Assembly: GCA_001798565.1 (NCBI GenBank)
Contig: MGSR01000100.1
Coordinates: 1-5,231, forward strand
From: Deltaproteobacteria bacterium RIFCSPLOWO2_12_FULL_60_16
GTDB lineage: Bacteria > Desulfobacterota > Binatia > UBA9968
Direction of reading: 5' to 3'
DNA length: 5,231 bases
Shown: positions 1-5,231 of the stretch, piece after piece
Position numbering within the stretch: position 1 is the stretch's first letter
Layout of the letters: each line of letters begins with the position of its first letter
The notes under the pieces: model-generated
Told to the model about the DNA's origin: nothing
What the model saw: only the letters and a program-made list of their open reading frames with translations
The model's database searches: none
Program-made: the position numbers and the translations under genes

Positions 1-89
1 CCTTCGCTCTGAAAAGGTGTTCCTTGCCAACCTACCGTGGTGGAAAATGGCTTGCCACCCGAAGCTCTGGAGGAATTCCAGAGCGAAGG
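1..89. repeat. 11-bp inverted repeat flanking the tRNA-Ala 3' side
   Basis: Bases 1-11 (CCTTCGCTCTG) are the exact reverse complement of 79-89 (CAGAGCGAAGG). The right arm overlaps the descending arm of the hairpin at 55-93, so the two pairings compete. The left arm touches the window edge and the match could extend beyond it. No gene is recognisable in 1-90. This may be a remnant of a mobile or palindromic element, or a structure in the tRNA trailer transcript; nothing in the window decides between them. Confidence 0.5.
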
Positions 90-90
90 G

Positions 91-93
<3 letters not shown>
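55..93 (-). terminator. Strong hairpin directly after tRNA-Ala, possible terminator or 3' trailer structure
   Basis: Arms CCACCC (55-60) and GGGTGG (88-93) enclose a GAA/GAA internal loop (61-63 and 85-87) and then an 8-bp perfect stem, GCTCTGGA (64-71) with TCCAGAGC (77-84), around the 5-nt loop GGAAT. In the transcript direction this structure follows the tRNA with no gap, and its outer stem includes the CCA tail (91-93). Only a short T4 run occurs about 9 nt past the stem, so it is a poor match to a classical intrinsic terminator. It could instead guide 3' processing. The hairpin is certain as sequence; its function is inference. Confidence 0.35.
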
Positions 94-166
<73 letters not shown>

Positions 167-179
167 ACTAAAGACAAGG

Positions 180-227
180 ATGAGAGATAAAGGATAAAAA
201 ATAACCAACTTAGCCAACCTCTGTTAA
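180..227 (-). promoter_or_regulatory. Candidate sigma-70-type promoters for tRNA-Ala
   Basis: Two overlapping candidates lie upstream of the tRNA on the minus strand. The first has TTAACA (222-227, 5/6 to the -35 consensus), an 18-nt spacer and TATTTT (198-203, 4/6). The second has TTGGTT (203-208, 3/6), a 17-nt spacer and TCTCAT (180-185, 4/6), which would start transcription only about 7 nt before the mature tRNA. The stretch is clearly AT-richer than the genes around it, as expected for a promoter. Which one is used, if either, cannot be told from sequence. Confidence 0.4.
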
Positions 228-261
228 TATCTCGGAACAACTCCCAAAAGTCAAATCGTTG

Positions 262-293
262 GCTGTCAGCTATCAGCAGTAAGATTTATTACT
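262..293. repeat. Imperfect 7-mer tandem units followed by a small AT-rich palindrome
   Basis: GCTGTCA (262-268) and GCTATCA (269-275) are two 7-nt units differing at one position, followed by GC of a possible third unit. Directly after comes AGTAA (278-282), a 6-nt loop and TTACT (289-293), a 5-bp palindrome. It looks like the worn end of a short tandem repeat in the gap between recN and tRNA-Ala. The rest of 167-319 holds the tRNA promoter candidates and nothing else I recognise. Confidence 0.35.
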
Positions 294-319
294 CATGCCT
301 ATTGACTACTGCCTGTTGG

Positions 320-359
320 CCTTCGACCGAGCTCAGGCCAACCCTGAGCCCGCCGAAGG
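320..359. repeat. REP-like palindromic element downstream of recN
   Basis: Outer arms CCTTCG (320-325) and CGAAGG (354-359) surround inner arms GCTCAGG (331-337) and CCTGAGC (343-349) with a 5-nt loop; the unpaired joints are 5 and 4 nt. An alternative pairing joins TTGGCC (316-321) with GGCCAA (336-341). The element lies 14 nt past the recN stop codon and has no T tract, so it is not a textbook terminator, although it may stabilise the 3' end of the nadK-recN mRNA. From memory, palindromes with CTTCGA and GCTCAGG cores recur as dispersed repeats in many uncultured bacteria. Only one copy is present here, so dispersal is not shown by this window. Confidence 0.6.
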
Positions 360-373
360 GTTGCCTTCCGCCT

Positions 374-2071
374 TTATCCTTGCCCTTTGACCATCTCCTC
401 GGCATGACGCCGGGCTTTGTCCGTAACCGTCACGCCGCCGAGCATACGGGCCACCTCGGCGATCCTTTCTTTGTCGCTCAGCTTCCGCACCGTCGTGAAG
501 GTTCTCCCCTTGATCACCTCTTTCTCGACGACATAGTGACAGTCGGCCAGGGCCGCTATCTGCGGCAGATGGGTCACGCAGATCACCTGGTGCGATGCGG
601 CAACTTTCTTGAGCTTTTTGCCGACGATCTCGGCCACCCGGCCGCCGATACCGGCATCCACTTCGTCGAAGAGCAGGGTCGGGATATCCCCCCGGTTCAA
701 AACCAGAGATTTGATCGCCAGCATGAGACGCGAGAGCTCGCCGCCAGAGGCGATTTTGGCCAGGGGCTTGACCTCTTCTCCGGGATTCGGAGAAAAATAA
801 AACTCGACCTGGTCCATCCCTTGCTCGGTTATTCTCTTGCCGCCGACCGAAAATGGAGGCTCGTCTCCTTCCTTTTCCTCTCTCAGGAAGCGAACGTCGA
901 AAGCAGTCGCCGCCATTCCCAAACCTTCAACCTCTTTCTCCATCTCTTTCTTGAACCTCTTGGCGATCCGCTTGCGCTCGGCGGAAAGGGCCTCTGCCGA
1001 TTGCCAGGCGGAGCGGCGCGCCTCCTCAAACGCGCGCTCGAGCAAAGGGATTTCCTCCTCCCCGCGGTCCAGGGCCTTGAGTTCTTCTTCTATCCTCTCC
1101 TTGGTCTTCAGAATATCGTCAACGGCGCCATTGTACTTGCGCTTCAGGCGATTGACCTCAGCGAGCCTGTCCTCCAGTTGTTCGAGAGCGCCGGGGTCGA
1201 ATTGGATCTTTCCGGTATAACGCCTCAGGACCGCAGTCGCCTCCTGCAGCTGGGCCTGAGACGAGTTGAGGAGCTCAACGGCCTCGCTCAACCCCTCATC
1301 GATATTGGCGAGATCCCTAAGCCGCAGCGCGTATCTCCCCAGCCTGCCCACCAGCGCGTCCTCGCCCTCGTAAAGGAGCTCCTCTCCTTCTTTACAGCCC
1401 TGGAAGAGCTTCTCCGCGTGCATCAAGATATTTTTTCTCGCTTTGAGCTCCTCCTCTTCCCCGCTCCTCAGCTGGGCCTGGGATATCTCCCGCGCCTGGG
1501 CGCGCAGCATTTCTTCTTCGCGCCGGCGCCTGTCCAGAAGCTCCCTGGCCTGCGCCAGGCCGCTCCACGCGGGACCAAGCCTGCGGTATTTTTCTTTCAT
1601 CTCCTCTGCCCCGCCCTCCAGTCCTCCATAGGCATCGAGCAGGGAGAGATGGGCCTCGGCCCTGAGCAGCGCCTGGTGCTCATGCTGGCCGTAGATGTGA
1701 ATCAGCTGGCCCCCCGACTCGCACAGAAGAGCCAGCGGGCACAGGCTGCCGTTCAAGTAGATGCGGTTTTTCCCCGAGCGATTGACGATGCGCTTGACGA
1801 CCAGCTCGTCTTCGCCGCCGTATTCCGCCTCACGGAGCCTGTTCCGCAACGGCGGCGGCAGCGCTGCAAAAAGCGCCTCGACGCTGGCCTCTTCTTCCCC
1901 GCGGCGAATAATCTCCGCCGAGACCCTGCCGCCGCAGATCAGGCCAAGGGCGTTCAGCACGATCGTCTTTCCAGCGCCGGTCTCGCCGGTCAGCACATTG
2001 AGCCCCGCGCCCAATTCCAGGGCCGCTTCATCGATCACGGCAAAATTCTTGATACGGAGCTCACGCAACAT
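374..2071 (-). CDS. recN: DNA repair protein RecN
   Basis: This 565-aa protein has the usual RecN length and architecture. It is an SMC-like ATPase of the cytoplasm and nucleoid that acts early in recombinational repair of double-strand breaks. The N-terminal half-domain opens with MLRELRIKNFAVIDEA, carries Walker A GETGAGKT (29-36) and the RecN-typical YGQHEHQ stretch (127-133). A charged, heptad-like coiled-coil region spans roughly 155-380. The C-terminal half-domain has the ABC signature SGGELSR (442-448), Walker B LLFDEVDAGIGG (466-477), the switch histidine in VTHLPQIAA (499-507) and the conserved tail motif RIAEVARMLGG (536-546). All ATPase residues are intact. The ATG start follows the nadK stop by 12 nt with only a weak GGCGGG-like ribosome site, suggesting coupled translation. 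The stop is TAA (374-376). No clear LexA box is seen near it, although recN is SOS-controlled in many bacteria. Confidence 0.97.
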   Translation of the reverse strand: MLRELRIKNFAVIDEAALELGAGLNVLTGETGAGKTIVLNALGLICGGRVSAEIIRRGEEEASVEALFAALPPPLRNRLREAEYGGEDELVVKRIVNRSGKNRIYLNGSLCPLALLCESGGQLIHIYGQHEHQALLRAEAHLSLLDAYGGLEGGAEEMKEKYRRLGPAWSGLAQARELLDRRRREEEMLRAQAREISQAQLRSGEEEELKARKNILMHAEKLFQGCKEGEELLYEGEDALVGRLGRYALRLRDLANIDEGLSEAVELLNSSQAQLQEATAVLRRYTGKIQFDPGALEQLEDRLAEVNRLKRKYNGAVDDILKTKERIEEELKALDRGEEEIPLLERAFEEARRSAWQSAEALSAERKRIAKRFKKEMEKEVEGLGMAATAFDVRFLREEKEGDEPPFSVGGKRITEQGMDQVEFYFSPNPGEEVKPLAKIASGGELSRLMLAIKSLVLNRGDIPTLLFDEVDAGIGGRVAEIVGKKLKKVAASHQVICVTHLPQIAALADCHYVVEKEVIKGRTFTTVRKLSDKERIAEVARMLGGVTVTDKARRHAEEMVKGQG

Positions 2072-2083
2072 CCGGAAACCCGC

Positions 2084-2935
2084 CTATCTCTCGCCCCACT
2101 TGAGCTTGTTGCGCAGAATCTCGAAGTAGCTTCTGGCAGGCGCCTTCACCAGAGAGACCGGGACCCGGTAGTCCCGAACCTCCACCACGTCGCCGTTGTT
2201 CAAAAGCACCCCCTGGTGTCCGTCCGGACTCAAGAAAACCGTATCTCCCGAAGAGCGCAGGCTCACGCGCACGGTGGCCTTGCTGGAAACGACGATGGGC
2301 CGGTTGGTCAACGTGTGAGGACAGATGGGGGACAGGACGATAGCGCCCAAGGAAGGATAGAGAATCGGCCCGCCCGCGGCGAGCGAATAGGCGGTCGACC
2401 CCGTGGGAGTGGAGATAATCAGCCCGTCCGCCCTGTAGGTGCAAAGATATTCCTTTCCCACGTAGGTCTCCAGATCGATAATCCGGGCGCGCGCCCCCTT
2501 GGTGATCACCGCGTCATTCAGGACGCGAAATTTTTTGGTCTTGCGCTTCTTGCTGCGGATCTGGATCTCCAGGGTCATCCGCTTTTCGACGGAAAAACGG
2601 CCGGCTAGGGTTTTCTCCAGCACGGACTCCGCCTCATCAACCGCAATCTCCGTGATGAACCCCAGACCGCCGAGATTCACCCCGAGAATCGGCACATTCG
2701 GCCGCTCCACCAGGCGGGCTATGCTGAGAAGGGTCCCGTCTCCTCCCAACACCACGATCAGGTCGGCCTTCCTGGCCATCTCTTGCTTGCTGCATGCCCT
2801 GCCTCCCGCCCGGGCCATGCCCGGCTCCACCAGCACCCGTTTGCCCTTCTCGGCGAGCCACGGCACGAGCCAGCTTACCATCTCAGCCGCCTTGGTCTCT
2901 TCGTATTTGGCCACCAGACCTACTACGCGAATCAT
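2084..2935 (-). CDS. nadK: NAD kinase (ATP/polyphosphate-dependent)
   Basis: This 283-aa protein phosphorylates NAD at the 2'-hydroxyl of its adenosine ribose to give NADP in the cytoplasm. Family motifs appear in order: GGDGT (64-68), NLGGLGF (87-93), NDAVITKG (140-147), YRADGLIISTPTGSTAY (167-183), the LSPICPHTL segment (201-209), DGHQG (238-242) and the C-terminal FEILRNKLKWG (271-281). The open frame runs 103 codons further upstream, but that part has no NadK character. The ATG at 2933-2935 begins the expected MIRVVGLVAKYEE strand and is preceded by GAGAGG at 8-nt spacing. It is the first gene of a nadK-recN operon with a 12-nt gap, an order also seen in E. coli. The stop is TAG. No truncation or missing catalytic residue is visible. 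Confidence 0.96.
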   Translation of the reverse strand: MIRVVGLVAKYEETKAAEMVSWLVPWLAEKGKRVLVEPGMARAGGRACSKQEMARKADLIVVLGGDGTLLSIARLVERPNVPILGVNLGGLGFITEIAVDEAESVLEKTLAGRFSVEKRMTLEIQIRSKKRKTKKFRVLNDAVITKGARARIIDLETYVGKEYLCTYRADGLIISTPTGSTAYSLAAGGPILYPSLGAIVLSPICPHTLTNRPIVVSSKATVRVSLRSSGDTVFLSPDGHQGVLLNNGDVVEVRDYRVPVSLVKAPARSYFEILRNKLKWGER

Positions 2936-2943
2936 CGACAATA

Positions 2944-2949
2944 CCTCTC
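2944..2949 (-). promoter_or_regulatory. Ribosome binding site that fixes the nadK start
   Basis: GAGAGG on the minus strand lies 8 nt before the ATG at 2935. This good Shine-Dalgarno match at ideal distance supports the 283-codon start over the longer in-frame ORF. An in-phase TTG lies two codons upstream of that ATG but is too close to the site. Confidence 0.75.
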
Positions 2950-2962
2950 GTTCACCAGCGAC

Positions 2963-2990
2963 CTTAGCACACCGGCGAAAAAAATGTCCA
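2963..2990 (-). promoter_or_regulatory. Candidate promoter for nadK-recN
   Basis: On the minus strand TGGACA (2985-2990, 5/6 to TTGACA) is followed by a 16-nt spacer and GCTAAG (2963-2968, only 3/6 to TATAAT), which has a TG at the extended -10 position. Initiation would lie near 2956, leaving about a 20-nt leader that contains the GAGAGG site. The spacer includes a T7 run. The weak -10 element keeps the confidence low. Confidence 0.3.
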
Positions 2991-3030
2991 CGAGGAATAA
3001 GCAAGGGGGGGCCTGCTCTGCGAAGCCGAG

Positions 3031-3063
3031 CGAGCTTCCAGCCGGAGCCGTCTCTCAAGCTCG
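3031..3063. repeat. 7-bp inverted repeat (hairpin) in the pre-nadK gap
   Basis: CGAGCTT (3031-3037) is the exact reverse complement of AAGCTCG (3057-3063), with a 19-nt loop. A shorter competing hairpin joins GAAGC (3022-3026) and GCTTC (3034-3038). Neither is followed by a T tract. Confidence 0.4.
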
Positions 3064-3163
3064 ATGCAATAGCTCCCTCGGGGAACGCACTCTCGGCTGC
3101 GGCCGATAGACCTCTGCTTAAACCGAAGCTTTCCAGTCGGACGTCCACAGCCTCAATTGCGCT

Positions 3164-3191
3164 CCCCTCGCTCGCTCCGTAAAGCGAGGGG
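3164..3191. repeat. 9-bp GC-rich perfect hairpin in the pre-nadK gap
   Basis: CCCCTCGCT (3164-3172) pairs perfectly with AGCGAGGGG (3183-3191) around a 10-nt loop. It is the most stable local structure of the gap. Neither strand has a T run after it, so it is not an obvious intrinsic terminator for the upstream hydroxylase gene. The left arm can also pair with 3301-3318. Confidence 0.55.
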
Positions 3192-3256
3192 GCTCGCTGA
3201 GCAAGGCCAAAGCACCAGTCGTGCAGGTTCAAAGAGCCCACCAAACTATTGCTTTG
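3190..3256. repeat. Overlapping alternative stems in the pre-nadK gap
   Basis: GGGCTC (3190-3195) pairs with GAGCCC (3234-3239), enclosing a small GCAC/GTGC hairpin (3212-3215 with 3221-3224). A second stem, CAAAGCA (3208-3214) with TGCTTTG (3250-3256), overlaps and excludes these. The exact 6- and 7-bp matches are visible; whether they form in RNA is unknown. Confidence 0.35.
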
Positions 3257-3324
3257 CCGCGTGAGGCGAGTCCCCGAGCGGGTTCCCGAAGAGGAGGCAC
3301 CGGAGCGAAGCGACGGGGCGGCCG

Positions 3325-3346
3325 CCTCAGACGGCCGGTCTGGAGG
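3325..3346 (-). repeat. Hairpin spanning the stop codon of the molybdenum hydroxylase gene
   Basis: CCTCAGAC (3325-3332) pairs with GTCT-G-GAGG (3338-3346) with one bulged G and a 5-nt loop. The TGA stop (3327-3329) lies within the stem. The following transcript is GC-rich with no T run, so Rho-independent termination is unlikely here. Confidence 0.35.
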
Positions 3347-5231
3347 ATTTCAGGGCGAAGTAGATCTTCTCCGCGCTCAGCGGAAGATCGAAGATCCGGA
3401 CGCCGACCGCGTCCTCAAGCGCGTTTGCGACGGCGGCCGCCGTCGCGATGATGCCGTTCTCTCCGATCTGTTTGGCGGCAAAGGGACCCGGGCCGGCCGG
3501 ATCCTCGACCAGCACGGTCTTCAGCTCCGGCAGATCCATCGTGCAGGGAATCCGGTAATCACCCAGGTTCACCGTGACCACCTTGCCGCCCTCCGTCACC
3601 ACCTCTTCCATGGTGGCGTAGCCCAGACCCTGGATCACCCCGCCCTCGATCTGTCCCTGATGCGTGAGGGGGTTGATGACCGTTCCCACGTCATGCGCCG
3701 TGACGATCCGTCTCACCGTGAGGAGCCCCGTCTCTCGATCCACTTTCACCTCGGCTATTTGGGCGACGAAGGCGGCAACGGGCGAGCGGCTCTTGATCTG
3801 GTAGCTCTTGCGAACCCTCAGGTATCCATTCTCCCTGGCCGCGTGCCGCGCGACTTCCGCAAAAGAGAGACCGTTCTTGGCGCCGCGCGCCGCTGTGAAG
3901 CGACCCTTTCCCAGCTTCACCTCGCCGGGGAGGCAACCCAAGAGCGCTGCCGCCGCGGATGTCATCTTCTCGCGCAGCTCCTGGGCGGCCGCGAGCACCG
4001 CCTGCCCGCTCATGGCGGTAATTTTACTTCCTCCGGGCGCGGCGTCGTTCTCGAAAGTCTCGGTATCCCCGATCTCGACTTGGATATCCTCGGGCGAATT
4101 GGTCAGGACTTCAGCGGCGATCTGTTGCAGCAGGGTGTGCGTGCCGGTGCCCGTGTCGGGTACCGCAGTAAGAATCGTGACTTTTCCGTCGGGCGACGCC
4201 GAGATCTCCGCATTCGCCTCTCCGGACCCGCCGACATGCCGGAAAGAGACTCCGATGCCGCGACCGATGTTTTTGCCGGCCTTCGATTTCTTCCAACCCG
4301 CCTTCTCGGCCGCCGCCTCAAGCGTCTCGCGGCAGCGCACCTTATCCACGCCTCTACCGCCGGGCAATTTGTCGCCGTCTTTCAAGAGATTCTTGAGGCG
4401 CAACTCCAAGGGATCCATTCCCAGCTCCCTGGCAATCAGGTCGGTATGAGATTCCACCGCAAAGACCACCTGGGGCTGGCCGGGGGCCCGATAGTAGCCG
4501 CAGGGGACGTTGTTGGTGTAGACCCCGTAGGAGCGAATCGCGTAGTTTGGAATCCGGTAGACTCCCGTAGAGTGGGTGGCGCCGCCGAGATTCGGTATCT
4601 CGCCGGGCTTGAATGCGGCATACGCGCCGCTATTGAAAACCACTTCCGCCTCGCGCGCCACCAGGCTGCCGTCTCTCTTGACTCCCGTCTTGAGCCGCAC
4701 CAGCGACGGATGGCGCGGATCTCCCGCCGTCAGCTCCTCGGCATAGCTCATCACCATTTTCACGGGACGCCTGGTCGTCTTGGCAAGCTCATAACAGACG
4801 GGAATGTCCATCAGGGAACCTTTGCCGCCGAAGTCGCCGCCCACAGCAACGATATGAACCCGAATACGATCCTTCGGTATGTCCAACTGCTTCGCGAGCT
4901 GATGCTTCAAACGGAAAGGGGCCTTGCAGGAGGCCCAGACCGAAATACGACCCGACCCGTCCACCGCGACCACGGCCGAATGCGGCTCGAGATAGGCCTG
5001 ATGCGCCAGCTGGGACCGAAAGGTATGTTCCAAGACCAAATCCGCCCCTTTGAAGCCCGCGCTCAGGTCACCAGCCGCCCAATTCTGAATGGCGAAGACA
5101 TTGGGAAGCGTCTCGGGAGGAGGATGAAATCCCTTGTAGGACGGCAGCTCCTCATGCACCAGCGCGGCGCCGGGCGCCATCGCCTCCCGCGGATCGAATA
5201 CCGCAGGCAGCTCCTCGTAATCGATTTCGAT
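3327..5231 (-). CDS. Xanthine dehydrogenase family, molybdopterin-binding subunit (5' end outside window)
   Basis: 634 residues are visible and the frame continues past the window edge: the 17 codons before the first in-window ATG read IEIDYEELPAVFDPREA, a typical internal family segment. Roughly 120-150 N-terminal residues are probably missing, going by the usual size near 760-780 aa. The family hydroxylates N-heterocycles, aldehydes or oxidises CO with a Mo-cytosine-dinucleotide or molybdopterin centre, normally with FeS and FAD subunits. Visible landmarks, numbered from the first visible codon, are HQAYLEPHSAV (about 77-87), GGDFGGKG (131-138), the active-site loop CGYYRAPGQPQ (244-254), DTGTGTHT (359-366), GGSKITAMSGQAV (400-412), INPLTHQGQIEGG (519-531) and KQIGENG (587-593), whose Glu591 matches the catalytic glutamate. 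The loop lacks the Cys-Ser-Phe motif of true CO dehydrogenase, so it is not form I CoxL. Substrate is unknown. The next gene, nadK, is unrelated, so partner subunits must be upstream. Confidence 0.92.
   Translation of the reverse strand: MEIDYEELPAVFDPREAMAPGAALVHEELPSYKGFHPPPETLPNVFAIQNWAAGDLSAGFKGADLVLEHTFRSQLAHQAYLEPHSAVVAVDGSGRISVWASCKAPFRLKHQLAKQLDIPKDRIRVHIVAVGGDFGGKGSLMDIPVCYELAKTTRRPVKMVMSYAEELTAGDPRHPSLVRLKTGVKRDGSLVAREAEVVFNSGAYAAFKPGEIPNLGGATHSTGVYRIPNYAIRSYGVYTNNVPCGYYRAPGQPQVVFAVESHTDLIARELGMDPLELRLKNLLKDGDKLPGGRGVDKVRCRETLEAAAEKAGWKKSKAGKNIGRGIGVSFRHVGGSGEANAEISASPDGKVTILTAVPDTGTGTHTLLQQIAAEVLTNSPEDIQVEIGDTETFENDAAPGGSKITAMSGQAVLAAAQELREKMTSAAAALLGCLPGEVKLGKGRFTAARGAKNGLSFAEVARHAARENGYLRVRKSYQIKSRSPVAAFVAQIAEVKVDRETGLLTVRRIVTAHDVGTVINPLTHQGQIEGGVIQGLGYATMEEVVTEGGKVVTVNLGDYRIPCTMDLPELKTVLVEDPAGPGPFAAKQIGENGIIATAAAVANALEDAVGVRIFDLPLSAEKIYFALKSSRPAV

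Larger units (their letters stand above)
2936..3326. other. 391-nt structured non-coding gap between the hydroxylase gene and nadK
   Basis: No gene is supported here: translations of the open frames on both strands carry no recognised domain and their starts are arbitrary. Besides the nadK ribosome site and candidate promoter, the gap holds homopolymers A7 (2978-2984) and G7 (3005-3011), the 8-bp palindrome GGACGTCC (3139-3146) and several inverted repeats listed separately. The 3260-3325 part is purine-rich with repeated GAGCGA/GAAGCGA words. I looked for RNase P, tmRNA, SRP RNA, 6S RNA and common riboswitch cores and recognised none. It may be a degraded repeat cluster, an unclassified structured RNA, or a long leader of nadK. 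Confidence 0.5.

Noticed and set aside
302..2608. 768-codon plus-strand ORF antisense to recN and most of nadK
   Set aside because: Its codons are exactly in register with both minus-strand genes, so it stays open simply because those genes avoid TTA, CTA and TCA codons. Its product has no recognisable domain, while the minus strand carries complete RecN and NadK motifs.
2978..3011. T7 run on the minus strand as an intrinsic terminator of the hydroxylase transcript
   Set aside because: No stable stem immediately precedes the T run; the run lies in the spacer of the possible nadK promoter.
2499..3182. 227-codon plus-strand ORF over the nadK start and gap
   Set aside because: It is largely antisense to nadK, is rich in Ser, Arg and Pro as expected of GC-rich shadow frames, and has no domain.
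2936..3244. N-terminal 103-residue extension of NadK
   Set aside because: It has no family similarity, whereas the ATG at 2935 has a well-placed GAGAGG site and begins the conserved first strand of NadK.
2936..3326. Known structured RNA such as 6S, SRP RNA, RNase P or tmRNA
   Set aside because: I looked for their conserved cores on both strands and did not find them; a covariance-model search would be needed to overturn this.
3221..3451. 76-codon Arg-rich plus-strand ORF
   Set aside because: It is low-complexity, overlaps the certain 3' end of the hydroxylase gene, and arises from the GAGCGA-rich repeat words.
3808..4449. 213-codon plus-strand ORF inside the hydroxylase gene
   Set aside because: It is antisense to strongly conserved molybdopterin-binding sequence and has no recognisable product.

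Overview
The window comes from a moderately GC-rich bacterium. All convincing genes lie on the minus strand, so biological order runs from high to low coordinate: a large molybdenum-hydroxylase subunit gene (cut by the right edge), a 391-nt non-coding gap, nadK, recN, a 207-nt gap with a palindromic repeat, and tRNA-Ala(GGC) near the left edge. The encoded CCA tail on the tRNA, the compact nadK-recN pair and the xanthine-dehydrogenase-family protein fit many proteobacterial or related lineages. The intergenic palindromes look like dispersed repeats of uncultured soil or sediment bacteria (Desulfobacterota, Binatota and similar). That placement is an impression, because the window has no phylogenetic marker.

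Right part (3327-5231): 634 residues of the molybdopterin-binding subunit of a xanthine-dehydrogenase/CO-dehydrogenase-like enzyme. The reading frame stays open to the window edge, so the N-terminus and any FeS and FAD partner genes lie outside. Middle gap (2936-3326): no credible gene. It holds several GC-rich hairpins and mutually exclusive inverted repeats, with a weak promoter and a good ribosome binding site just before nadK.

Centre and left (374-2935): nadK (NAD kinase, 283 aa) and recN (DNA repair SMC-like ATPase, 565 aa) are separated by 12 nt and are almost certainly co-transcribed. This pairing is also known from other bacteria, including E. coli. After recN come a REP-like palindrome, an AT-rich stretch with tRNA promoter candidates, and tRNA-Ala followed directly by a strong hairpin.

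The genes are mostly housekeeping and form no obvious new system. NadK supplies NADP, RecN acts in double-strand-break repair, and the hydroxylase is the only accessory metabolic gene. The most unusual material is non-coding: the structured gap before nadK and the hairpin that reaches into the tRNA CCA end. A 768-codon antisense frame over recN and nadK is judged a shadow of codon usage.
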